The notes under the pieces: model-generated
The model's database searches: none
Told to the model about the DNA's origin: nothing
The model's input: only the letters and a program-made list of their open reading frames with translations
Made by a program: the position numbers and the translations under genes
In this document: positions 22,109 through 32,554 of the stretch, in pieces
Layout of the letters: the number at the start of each line of letters is the position of its first letter
Numbering within the stretch: the stretch's first letter is position 1
Assembly (NCBI RefSeq): GCF_943734655.1
Contig: NC_071353.1
Location: 20,682,501-20,746,500 of the forward strand
Length of the DNA: 64,000 bases
Direction of reading: 5' to 3'
Origin: Sabethes cyaneus
Taxonomy: Eukaryota > Arthropoda > Insecta > Diptera > Culicidae

Positions 22109-23096
22109 TCGTATTCTACTAAGACGCTCCAAAAACTTTAGTCATTCCTGCATAGCTTATTCTAGAGTCAAAAAATTCGTGGGGAATCAGCTGCCCGTGA
22201 GGCTAGTGGCGCATTGGGATACAAATTTTGCATTACTTTTTCTTCTTCTTCTGCATCTTCGCCCTCGCTTTTACTCACGGGCGTGAGTACGAGCCGTCGT
22301 GAGTAATCGTTACCCGCAGATCGGGTTGCAACGATGAACGACGAGCGACGACTGTAGCTGTTAGCTAGACACACACTCGCAAAAACGCGTTGCAGCGCAT
22401 GAAGCAATAAGAGCGGGAGTTTTAAAGGGATGCCTATGCCGACCTGTTCATTAGAATGAGTAGGCGTGTGTGAGAAAATTAGATCACACGAGTGTGGGCT
22501 TTGCAACACTGATTTGAGTAGATACACAGTAGATTTAACTGTTTAGTCTACTAGCTCGTACCAGTCAGTGACCAAAGTAAGGGGGAGGAAACTTCTCTTT
22601 GTGGACATCCTTTGACCACCGAAATCGTGACCGATGTATTTGCCAATTATGATGGTTTTTAGTTAAGCCATTGCAAATAATTTCAAAAGTTTTTGTCAGC
22701 AACCCTCACGCCCCCCACCCCCCCTTGGAAATTGGCTTGAAAATCCGAGGGGCAACAAAATAATTTGTAGGGTATGACTTAATTTTTTTTTCATAAAATC
22801 TATTGTCTGTGGGTTCTACAGCCTGAAAAACTTGAAAAATGAGTGTACGAGTTGAGTTAATGCTTCTAGTACGAAACAAAAATGGAAATTCGAACAACGA
22901 AATCTCCGAAAACCGGCCGAAAATTTTTCTTTCGTTTTTGTCTTTTTTCGTAGATTTTTGCATGGAAAATAATAACGTATATTTTAAAAGCAAGAATAGA
23001 TTTGGTTTTCACGTTTAAACTTTAAATAAAACTAAAATCAATATTTTTTTTACTCGATTAAAAAAATCTCTTTGTTTTTTTTTTCGCACCACTCCA
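22109..23096. other. No recognisable feature
   Basis: Mixed then AT-rich DNA. Open frames on the minus strand (22168-22527 and 22706-22993) have no motifs. Confidence 0.35.
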
Positions 23097-23123
23097 CCCC
23101 CCCCCCCCCCCCCCCCCCCCCCC
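23097..23123 (+). repeat. 27-base poly(C) run
   Basis: An uninterrupted run of C after a T-rich segment (CTTTG then TTTTTTTTC). Such runs are hard to sequence, so the length may be inaccurate. Confidence 0.9.
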
Positions 23124-23439
23124 TTCAGTGGACCAACATCGGAAGGACAAAAACTTTATAAAATATTTGTAATGGCCTTATTTATATTACTTTAGAATTG
23201 AGAACATATATTTGGCAACCTATTGGGTGTAATAAGGTATGAGTCGGGAAGACACTGCAAAATTCAGAATAAAAATACAATACATAACGCTTCTATTGCC
23301 TATATAAATTGCCAGACCGACCACCTCAGCCGCAGAAGGTCACAAAAGCACCTTGAGGGTGAAAATTTGTTCGGTCTGATTAAAATTAGTTCCATCGCTC
23401 CAACGCAACAAAGCGAAAAATCAAAAGTTTAGCTCAACA

Positions 23440-24110
23440 ATGGTGTCTTTCAATGGTAACAGCTTGAAGAACAGCTTGACCGTTCTCCACCAAATTTGGC
23501 GGACATGTTTCTTGATGTAGGGGAATCAGAATTGCAGGCAAACAAAGTGGGAGAAGGCCCTTAACAGGCCCTAACTCCGAAACGCGTGGACGGTTCTTCA
23601 TCAAACTTGGCACACATGTTCGTTGACATAAGAGAATCAGCACTGTGGGTTGACAATAGGGGGGATCACTAACAGGGGGGAGGTCCAAACAAGTAAAAGG
23701 AGATGTGCAAGTGACTTTGTGAAACGAGGGGGGTTCCACCGAGGAGGAATATATAATAAAGAAACCTTTGTTTCATTTCCATTATAGGGATTTTTATAGA
23801 GCAAAACGACGCATAATTAATTTCGTGACAGAATGGGGAGCTAACTGGAAAGAAACCGACAGGTAGGGCTACGAGAAACGTGAGTATAAATGAGTGCTCC
23901 GTTATAGTTCCGAACGTTCTGGACTGGACTAGACTGTATCAAACGTGGTTTGTCAAACACATGTTTTGGGGGAGGGAAAGGTTCAAATGGGTAAAGGGGC
24001 GCGTTTCTCTTGCGTTTGGAACGAAAGCAGTTGCACAAGTGGTTGGATTTCTGAAAGTTGAAATAGGGTTACCATTAACAAGGGGAAGGTTCAACTAGGC
24101 TCTGTCGATA
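23440..24110. repeat. Interspersed repeat, copy 1
   Basis: It shares an ordered series of phrases with 59880-60380: TTCTTGA(C/T)AT, AGGGGG..GGAGGT.., AAGTAAAAG, a GGGGGTTC.ACCGAG block, TTTGTTTC.TT, CATTATAGGGA, GAGCAAA, GCATAATT, GACAGAA and GGGAGCTAACTGGAAAGAA. The segment contains a partial internal repetition (CCACCAAATTTGGCGGACATG and CATCAAACTTGGCACACATG). No coding capacity and no recognised class. Confidence 0.55.
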
Positions 24111-24660
24111 CAGAAACTGTACAGGGTGCTGGTATAAGTTGAGAGTCTGACATGGCATTGCCTGCTGGTAAATGTATAGAAAAAACGTAACCGTGTCAGT
24201 CCCTGGTTATGATGGAAATCATATTGAAGTCGTTATATCCGAAGTAAAGATAGGATTTACAATGTTTTACAATTCTTCTAGGTACAAGAAGAATGTCACA
24301 AAAATCAAAGTTAATTATCTATTTCAATTCAGTGAGTCAGAAGAACAAAACTGAATGTATAAAAAAGAGTTATGAAAAAAAACAACTAAGTAATGTAAAT
24401 ATTATCAGTGATATAAACCAAAATTGCCTCGGTTCCCTATTTTTCATACACTAGCTGCTGCTCGTAATCTCGTTCTGCGATGGCCTGCAACTCTGTAAGA
24501 GGAGGGAGATGCAGCGTCCCTAGCCTACCCTACGCGTCCTATTTCAACATATTCTGAACCTGCAATGTTCACCACAGCGAACCACCGCGCGTTTTCTATA
24601 TGCTACAAAGACTACATTAATTAGTTGTAACACCCCGAACCAACCGAGCGTTTTTCGGTG
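24111..24660. other. No recognisable feature
   Basis: AT-rich DNA up to the left target duplication of the LTR element. Confidence 0.4.
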
Positions 24661-24665
24661 GAACT

Positions 24666-24943
24666 TGTAGGGGTTAAGCTCCCATGGAACAGAATATTGC
24701 ATGTCCCTATTCCAGTATCAGAACATACATCACGCAAGGCACTCTCAGTAGCAGTACGCTGAGCTATCGGCGCAACGTACAGCACGAACGGTTTGGTGCA
24801 TCATCGTGTCGGCAAACATCGGTATCGTTCGGATCGCGACCACGTCGACAGCGTTGATCGCTGAGCGCGTCAGTCGTTCGTCGTCGATCGTTAAGTACAG
24901 TTTTGGGCGATTCTTTGTGCCGGGTTAAAAGCGGGTTTGCACA
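24666..24943 (+). repeat. Left LTR of the non-autonomous element
   Basis: 278 bp starting TGTAGGGGTTAAG and ending GGGTTTGCACA. It differs from the right LTR at three positions (GCATGTCCC/GCATTTCCC, CAAGGCAC/CAAGACAC, CGGCAAAC/CGGCGAAC). Confidence 0.95.
24868..24905 (+). promoter_or_regulatory. Inr plus DPE-like core promoter in the left LTR
   Basis: GTCAGTCGTT fits the insect initiator with A+1 at 24872. AGTTT at +28 to +32 matches four of five bases of the downstream promoter element. No TATA box lies about 30 bp upstream. Insect LTR elements often use such TATA-less promoters. The same sites occur in the right LTR (A+1 near 27984). Confidence 0.45.
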
Positions 24944-24944
24944 A

Positions 24945-24962
24945 TGGCGACCGTGACAGGAC
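24945..24962 (+). other. Primer-binding-like site
   Basis: TGGCGACCGTGACAGGAC begins one base after the left LTR. A TGG start matches the CCA end of a tRNA primer. I do not assign the tRNA. Confidence 0.7.
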
Positions 24963-26089
24963 AGTTTCTGCTTGAGCAGAATCTAAAATATTTATTCGTC
25001 GAGCGTTTTTTTAATATCTGCATGAAAATCACCCAAGTAAGTCTGCATCTTGTTTCCGCGAGTGAACAAGTGTTACTTTTTACAGTAATTTCTTAAGATT
25101 TATTATCGACATAGACTTTTTTTCACTTTCAATTAGCGAATTGCATTTTAGTTTTTCGGAATACGTGCTTCGGAGCCATCTTGAAATAGGCGAACAATGA
25201 AAAAAATATCTCCGCAGCGAGTGGACAAAGAAAAGTTAGTGTTCTGCGACGATAAAGAAAGAAAAGTGCGTGTCGTTTCTTATCGTTGGTAGATATGTAT
25301 CGCTATTTGTAACATCCAATGTAGTGTGTGTCGACTGAAGGTCGCAAAAATGGAGAGCGGCCTGCTGACCTTCGTGAGCGTCGTTCAGTACAGCGTAATT
25401 GAACAAAGAGTAAGTCATCGTGGCTGTTTTTTATTTTTACTCTGCCTAGCCGAAAAGCAATTTATTACCCTGAAAACAAGATCATGCTCAAGCATATCAA
25501 ACTCAGCGTAAACGATATGCGTCATCAAAAAAATATACGATTTTGAGATCGATTTAAAACTTAATATCGAAATACTTGTTCCAAGGGTACTGTAATTTGT
25601 ACTAGATATTTAAATAATACCAGGATAAAAATTTGAACTTAGATGAGCGAACTCGAAAAATCTAATAAGGAGAACCTATGTTCACTGACGAACTGACATG
25701 ACACATAGAAGAAAATCCTTTAAAAACCATCGTCCTACACATTTTGCTTGCACACTAGCACCCTCTGTTATGCATGTCGCGGAGTAGCTTGCATTTGCAC
25801 GGTTTTATGCTGTAGGGTTTCTACATTTGTATGGTTTTATACTGAAATCTCGCAGCAACACTCGCGCGCCGCGGTGTGGTCATGTTGCGAAACATGCTTT
25901 TTTGAGAAATGAGTGGTTTTTGATTGGACGATGGAATTTACGCGAGTGTCTCGTCTGTTTGTCTGTGCTATGTTCTTACAATGCTTGTTTGTTACCTTGC
26001 TTCCTTTTATTTTTAGAATTTTCATTGAAAGATATAACCCAAATTGTCGACTTGAATGATAAAGGAAAGGTCTAAATATAAAGGAAATG

Positions 26090-26760
26090 GTGCGGTACGA
26101 CCATTATTAAACGCCGGTATGCCAATTGTTAAATGAAAAGTAATGGTTCGGTACGACCATTGGTAAATGAAAAGAAATGGTTCGGTACGACCATTGTGAA
26201 ATGAACAGAAATGGTTCGGTAAGACCACTCTCGAATGAAAATAAATGGTTCGGTACGACCATTGTTAAATGAAAGGTAATGGTTCGGTACGACCATTGTC
26301 AAATGAATAGAAATGGTTCGGTACGACCATTGGTAAATGAAAAGAAATGGTACGGTACGACCATTGTCGAATGAAAAGAAATGGTTCGGTATGACCATTG
26401 GTGAACGAAAAGAAATGGTTCGGTACAACCATTGTCAAATGAACAGAAATGGTTCGGTACGACCATTGGTAAAGGAAAAGAAATGGTTCGGTACGACCAT
26501 TGGTAAACTAAAAGAAATGGTTCGGTACGACCATTGTTAAATGAAAATAAATGGCAAATATATTGGCAAACTAAAAGATTCGATATAGCATTACGTTGAA
26601 TGGTTCGGTACGACCATAGATGAAATGATTCAGAAGGTTTCATTGTTTTATGGAAAGAAATGGTTCGGTACGTCTATTGGAAAATAAAACGGTTCCATAG
26701 AATATTTACTGAATTGGTTTCTGTACGACTATGGTTGAATAAAAAGATATGAGTCGATAC
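26090..26760 (+). repeat. 34-bp minisatellite inside the LTR element
   Basis: The unit TGGTTCGGTACGACCATTG followed by (T/G)(T/C)AAATGAAAAGAAA is 34 bp long. About 13 good units occur to about 26550, with decayed units up to 26760. Variation is concentrated in the AAATGAAAAG half. There are no unique spacers, so it is not CRISPR-like. Because 34 is not a multiple of 3, the minus strand is open in all three frames by chance of composition. Confidence 0.9.
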
Positions 26761-27763
26761 GAATAGATGATATGAATAACACTAGTAGTAGCTCACGTGC
26801 ATTGCCTCGCGCCTATTTGACAGCGAGTCGGTGTTGCTCGGCCAAATTGTCTGTAGATTCGACGAAGAAACACCTATATGCTGTTATGAACTAGAGTCAC
26901 TATAGCGGAGATGGCCGGAATGGGTGACCGAAGTGCCTAGATGTGCCTCTGGCGCTGGGTGCAACTGCGTTACTGGTGCCTGTTTTGACTACAGTCTGGC
27001 ATGGTTTGTTTGAGTCTTTGCTTGTTCCGCGCTGGAGGTTTGTGTTGTATTATTATGTTTATAACAGCAACTTTTTGGGGCCCACGGCGTGTCCTGCCCT
27101 GGATGAGAGAGTACTGTGCCGACTGTGGTTCAGGTGGGCGTGCGTTGGTTTCAGCACAACCTTTTCCGTAGCCAGACGGCATGGTTGAGGATTACATAAA
27201 GATCATTGGTGGTGGGTATGTATGAAGAGTTGCAAGCTTGATACGGAGTGAAAAGGTTTTCCTCTTGAAAAGATCGTGCATGATCGAAGGACCGCTGTTC
27301 AACCGGGAACTACCGTATTGCACCGAAAGGGCGCTAAACGGAAGGGATCGAGAAATGAAGTTTGGGCTTAAGGAACGCGAGGACGATCGTCGAGGTTCTC
27401 GTAAAGATGTCTTGAGGTATGGTAGCATTGGAACGCCAGTCTCGAGCGAAAGGAGACTCACGTTTTGGCATCCAGCGATGTATTATCATGGAAGAAAGAA
27501 ATGGGAGCTTAGTTCTCGGGGTTGGCGATGGACGAGCTGTTGCACGTCATGTTTCTTAGACCAGATAAGTTTTTGAATGGTCTGACTGACTAGAGTGGGC
27601 CTGCAGCGGGACCGCGGGGATGATTATCCGATTCGCAGGGCTTCCAAAGGACGAAGAACCCCAAGCCATCTTCAGGGATTCATGCATTAACAAGGTTGCA
27701 GTTTAAATAACTTTTCTATTTACGTTTTATGACAAATAGTTTTTTTATCGTACCTTATCTTGT
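26761..27763. other. 3' interior of the non-autonomous LTR element
   Basis: GC-richer than the 5' interior. It contains a plus-strand open frame of 112 codons (27238-27576; charged, with RDREMKFGLKEREDDRRGSR) that has no family signature I know. It could be a captured host segment or remnant of the parental element. Confidence 0.35.
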
Positions 27764-27777
27764 GAGAAGAGGAGAGA
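27764..27777 (+). other. Polypurine tract
   Basis: GAGAAGAGGAGAGA lies directly before the right LTR, where plus-strand DNA synthesis is primed in LTR elements. Confidence 0.85.
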
Positions 27778-28055
27778 TGTAGGGGTTAAGCTCCCATGGA
27801 ACAGAATATTGCATTTCCCTATTCCAGTATCAGAACATACATCACGCAAGACACTCTCAGTAGCAGTACGCTGAGCTATCGGCGCAACGTACAGCACGAA
27901 CGGTTTGGTGCATCATCGTGTCGGCGAACATCGGTATCGTTCGGATCGCGACCACGTCGACAGCGTTGATCGCTGAGCGCGTCAGTCGTTCGTCGTCGAT
28001 CGTTAAGTACAGTTTTGGGCGATTCTTTGTGCCGGGTTAAAAGCGGGTTTGCACA
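27778..28055 (+). repeat. Right LTR of the non-autonomous element
   Basis: 278 bp, TGTAGGGG to TTTGCACA, followed by the GAACT target duplication. Confidence 0.95.
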
Positions 28056-28139
28056 GAACTGAGGAAGAAAGTTCCGAGAGGTAGTTCGCCGAAGCGATCC
28101 TTCAAATATGGAATCAGCCTATAACACACAACACCCTTT

Positions 28140-28310
28140 TGGTTTCACCAGACATATAACATTACTTTCGAATCAATGTTGAATCAATCAATCAATTCTT
28201 ACGCGCGCAAGTTTGAGAAACATAGCATCCAACGCTTACTTGACTGACGAAAACGTGTTTACGACAAACAATCGCTGGTGCTGCGTGTATACATTCCGTT
28301 ACCTACAGAC
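28140..28310. repeat. Second copy of the 21844-22030 repeat
   Basis: See the entry at 21844. Same order of blocks with about 25-30 per cent divergence by eye; boundaries are approximate. Confidence 0.5.
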
Positions 28311-30616
28311 CTACACCTATAGTCGATATATTGGCAACACTTTAATCATCAATCGCGCACTATCTCTCGCGGTTCAGGTCGTTTGTTGAAATTTTAGTAA
28401 AATTTTGGTGATACACTTGCGTAATGCCAGCCGAAAATAGATTGCCACAATATACAATTGAATGCGCCTTTAACAGATACCCAAATGCAATCGGATATGC
28501 AATAAATATTAGCAAATAAATTAAAATGGAATGGAAAACTGCTAAAACTACTTTACCCAGGTAACCAATGAGCATTAATGAGCGCAGCGAGTCAACCTTT
28601 TATTGCCATTTGAGCTGGACGTTGCTCTATATTAGCTTTTTGACTGCATATCTGTCATAAATTGGCACCCAGAATTTTATTCGAATTTTTCTTGTCAGCG
28701 ATGAACTGCAACTGGAACATTTCTTATTTATGAAGAAGAGGCTTTTCATTTCGAATGGCTTCAGGTGTACGGTTTAGAGCTGTTTGAAGAAGAAACCATT
28801 AATTTCAACGTGATCGAACTATGCTCTTATGTTACCCAGTGTTTTGCAGTTTAGTTATCAGGAAGTAGTGCTTGCTGGATGTGTAAATAACGTCCCCGGA
28901 ACCATTTTCTTCCGACCAGCAAAGTGAAGTGGAATGATTTTGGCATTGCATGGCATGTTTCGGAACTCGAATCCAATTCAGCCAGCAATCGAATCGACTT
29001 GAACCCTCAGCAAGCTTTTAAGAACAGGATTCCTACCGATGATGATGATGTTCGGCTAGCCGTGTTTTATTGTGAAGCCAATGATTAGCTCTATTGTAAC
29101 GACTCTCTGAACCACAGTTTAGGTCAGCGATGGTCGAGTACGATGGCAGTAAATGGCGAAAGAACCATTAATCCCGATTTTCGTGCTCGAGTGCTAAACG
29201 AAGAATTACCGACCGCCAAACGAGTGATACATCTTGCTGGCTTAGTCCGATCCGAGGTGATTCAGAACTCGTGCGTGCGTGCGTTTATTTATATAATGGT
29301 TCCTGAAAAGAGGAAGGCCCTTTTCGCAGGAATGTTTTATTTGCGGACTTGAGAGAAGAAAGAAAAATATACACACACAGCTTCCCAGCTGGTTTGTATT
29401 CCTGTAGAAAGCAAAGCGAACTTCGCCAACAGTTGTAGGGGCGTTGTTTGTTTGCTTGGTCCGGAAAATGTCCCGAATAAAACACTTCCAGCCGGCGGCG
29501 GCGGCGTCCGGGAGTTAATCGGCTTTTTCGCAGGGCCAATTTCGGAAACCGAAACTCAAGCCGCTCCAACTTTGTCGGCTTGGGTGAAGCTTACTGTGTT
29601 ATAATAATCAATTCAAACTTGTTTGAATTGCGTGGCTCGGGATACGACGGGAAAATTTGCGACTGAGCGGAAGGTTTCCGGCTTATATTTTAGGTTTTTT
29701 TATGGTATAGATTACCGCGAGTGATGCTGTAGTAAAATGATAACGAAAAGAATAATAAAGACTATACTGTAAAAAAAAACCATTATTCGGTGTTTTTTTT
29801 TTCATTTTAGGTCGAAGCCCTAAAATTACATTCTGCCATATTTTCCAATACTGCAGAGATCCTAATGTAGAACAATAATAATACGCTGGCTAGTAGGAAA
29901 TTACATGCTAAATGAAACTGAAACCATCCCGGAGCTGAACCCGGCCTTCGTTCTGATGTGAGGCTGAACTATATAAATATCGGGTATCCTATAGTCGAAC
30001 CATTTTCCATTTCACTGACCCTTCGTGTTTTCAAGTGGTGGTTGATTATAAAGCCATGAGAGGACACAACCCGCACGTCGGTTTAGAGGATGCACTTCGG
30101 TTGCACTTTATCTGATAATTTGCTGTGATTAGGCGGAACTCCTGGTAAATTATCAAACCAGGATGAGCTTCAATTTAATAGAACTAATCTAGAAAGTCTA
30201 TTCAAGTACATGTTGAAACGATGTCTTACAGGTTGTTAGAAACTAATCCGTTGTATTCCGTTCCTGCAGCGCTTAAAAGCTGCTCAGCGTACGATTGAAG
30301 TTGTATAAGCTCATAGCTCAAGTTTACTGTTAAATTCAGTTTCGTTTCACTCGTATACTAATACAGAATATAATTTACTTGTAAACAAACGCCGGTTTGT
30401 GGCAAACTAATGAATTGCCGTCTACCAACCCAAAAGTCTGGATCAATCAACTTTGCTGAAAACAGTAACTTCCTCTGTTGGGCACCAAGGGCACCAATAG
30501 CAAGGAAAATTTTCCGATTTTTTCATACAACGCATATTATAAAAATGTATAATTCTGGAAACAATTAAATCAGGTTAAATGAGGTGATCTGGGTGGCCAG
30601 GCAATATCGCCTCTTT
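28311..30616. other. Apparently unique DNA without a supported gene
   Basis: The open frame 29143-29352 and its minus-strand overlap (29285-29569) have no recognisable motif. CTATATAAATAT at about 29968 is a TATA-like string but no exon follows that I can recognise. Confidence 0.35.
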
Positions 30617-30770
30617 TTAACACCAGACGTCGCGGAAAATTCCCGGGCAGACATAATGAGCCAACATCCACCGATATCGATTTCCATCGTCAGTTTCGTT
30701 TTCTTTTAAAAAATATAGGCCAATGATGGTTGGCCGGGCTCGCGGGATTTTCGGTGTAAAGCGATACATG
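30600..30770 (-). pseudogene. Tc1/mariner-type transposase fragment (catalytic region)
   Basis: Minus-strand frame with TIIGLYFLKENE, then GNRYRWMLAHYVCPGI and FRDVW. This matches the order IIGPYFFE...NG.RY..ML.DF..P.....D.WFQQDGA seen around the second catalytic aspartate of mariner/IS630-type transposases. Only about 55 residues are recognisable, a stop follows FRDVWC, and the D of QQDGA is not preserved. It is a fragment of a dead element, possibly one whose ends are lost. Confidence 0.55.
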
Positions 30771-31250
30771 GCGAAAATTGTACTGAAATGGCGTTCCCAA
30801 AACATATCTAACGAAAGAAATCGGTTGGTAAAGGTGAAAGTTATACAGCATTTACATACCGACATAAAAGGTGGAGCACCCTGTACATTTTTTATTAGTT
30901 TGGGACAGCATTGGTCGAAGTCATTGTTATGATTTCCAGTGATTCCCTGTAATGATGTGCCTAGGAAGGAAAAAAAAAATAGATTTCTGCTGCTAAGGGG
31001 TTGAAAATGTACGATGCGGAATGGCTAGAGGGCCAAAGCAAAATATCTGCAGCTAAGGGGCTGGATATTTAAAACAGATTGGTTAGAGGGCTGACTGGCT
31101 AGAGGGCCAAAATGAAAAAAAAACTGCAGCTAGGGGCTGGCTAGCTAACAGGCTAATATTTTTGAAGTTTCTGCAACTGGGAGGCTGGAAACCAGATAAT
31201 GAAAGGACGATGAGATCAGTATTTTTTTTTATCATGGTCTTATCTATTAC
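30771..31250. repeat. Short local repeats with GGCTAGAGGGCCAAA
   Basis: From about 30990 to 31190 the phrases CTGCAGCTAAGGGG and GGCTAGAGGGCCAAAA recur three times with GGCTGG linkers, an imperfect tandem repeat of about 60 bp. The rest is undefined. Confidence 0.5.
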
Positions 31251-31252
31251 AG

Positions 31253-31845
31253 ATGGATGAATATCGTCCGTTGCTCATGTTCAGATGTGAACAGATCGAA
31301 AGTATAAAACTAGCAAAGGAGTGGCTTGACTGGAAGGGTTCTCTCGAGTACTACTTTGAGTCATGCCAGATAACCGATCAAAAGCTGGAGCGATCTGAGA
31401 TGCTGCACTTGGGAGGTCCACAGCTGCAGAAGGTTTTCCGGAGTCTCGAAGGGACTAAAAATTTTTCAATGATTTTACTCGAAAAGCCGTAGTATGATGT
31501 CGCAATAGAATGGCTGGAGGCGTATTTCAAGCCACGTAGGCAAGATGTACTTGAACGCCATAAGCTGCGGGAGATGAAACAGGGTGCAAACGAAAGGATC
31601 ACTCATTTTGCTCTACAATTGCGCCAGTAGCTCCAGCAACTGCGGCAGGCTGTGCTCTTGAAAAGTATCCACAAGACGTCAGAAGCAGTATAGAAAAAAT
31701 GATGCTAATAGACGTGATCGTAGAGGGATGCACTTCTCTGGACCTTCGTCGTAAAATATTGGCGAAAGATCAATCTCTTTCCGATGTTGAGGCCCACGGT
31801 GAATCATTAGAAAGTGTCAAGACCCAAGAGCTGGAAATGACTATG
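31253..31845 (+). pseudogene. LTR-retrotransposon gag fragment
   Basis: The frame from 31253 reads LAKEWLDWKGSLEYYFESC, then EMLHLGGPQLQKVFRSLEG, YDVAIEWLEAYFKPRRQDVL and ERHKLREMKQGANERITHFA. This is the pattern of a Ty3/gypsy Gag capsid-like domain (W..W...F..Y, LL..GG.....V, F.P......ER..FR...Q.......F...LR). In-frame stops occur near 31489 and 31628, and the frame then shifts. It is cut at about 31845 by the junction with a minus-strand non-LTR fragment. No LTR is seen nearby. Confidence 0.7.
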
Positions 31846-32250
31846 TAAGTGAACCATGATAAATAAGAACTCAATACCGCTTTCGGTAAGAAACATCAAA
31901 ATGTCTCGTAATTTTAGTTTCCTAAAATCCGATTCATTTAAGACGTATGATCCAAAGATCCTATGACGCAATTGTGCTACCGCAGGACAGTTGAAAATTA
32001 CGTGATATGGTGTACCGTAGTCGGATTCACATAAATTACAATGAAACGATTCAGTTCGCCGACAAATTTCAAGATTTTCCCAATAACGTACATGTTCAGA
32101 TGAAAACCAAGATCGAATCTTTAACTTCGCCTGCAAATGACGGATCTTGGTAGCAACATGTTCAATGAACCTGGAAATACTAAGAACCTGAGCAGAGGGT
32201 CCAAAGCCCCTAAGAAGGATGGTTTTAATAGCTGTTATCCATGGCTATCA
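31846..32250 (-). pseudogene. Non-LTR ORF2 C-terminal fragment
   Basis: Minus-strand frame: HLQAKLKIRSWFSSEH, CNLCESDYGTPYHVIFNCPA and LRHRIFGSYVLNESDFRKLK, ending LMFLTESGIEF. This is the CCHC-like region (C..C......H....C) after the RNase H domain of LOA/I/R1-type elements. It is 5' truncated and lies head-to-head with the plus-strand LOA-type element starting at about 32280, which lacks exactly this part. Confidence 0.7.
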
Positions 32251-32554
32251 CGTAAAAATCTAAATGGATAAACCCCTAATCCAAGGTGTCATGCGACCCA
32301 TGCCGAGGGATGAATGGTGGAGGGGGTTCTAGAAATACTCAGCCGCTAACGGAGCCTGTGGAGTACCAGGGCACCCTCCACAGTATTCTTGCCCTTACTG
32401 CATTAAGCCGGTCACTGATGCAGCGGACCATCTTTTACCGAGCTACTCGTGGGATTCATATGGAGAGTCTAAATATAAATAAAACACAGGGCTCCGGCAG
32501 CCTGTCTCTGCCGGAAACGAAGGAGGAGGAGATGAGCATAGGGGAGGATCAGGA

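Larger units (their letters stand above)
24666..28055 (+). mobile_element. Non-autonomous LTR retrotransposon (3.39 kb)
   Basis: Complete structural set: identical-length 278-bp LTRs, 5-bp target duplication GAACT (24661-24665 and 28056-28060), a TGG-starting primer-binding-like site one base after the left LTR, and a 14-base purine tract directly before the right LTR. The 2.8-kb interior holds no recognisable gag, protease, RT or integrase but has a 34-bp minisatellite. LTR difference is 3 in 278, so insertion was recent. It must have been mobilised by proteins from another element. The 5-bp TSD fits BEL/Pao or some Ty3 lineages; the partner is unknown. Confidence 0.9.

Noticed and set aside
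26090..26760. CRISPR-like array
   Set aside because: The 34-bp units are contiguous with no unique spacers, no cas genes are present and the window is eukaryotic.
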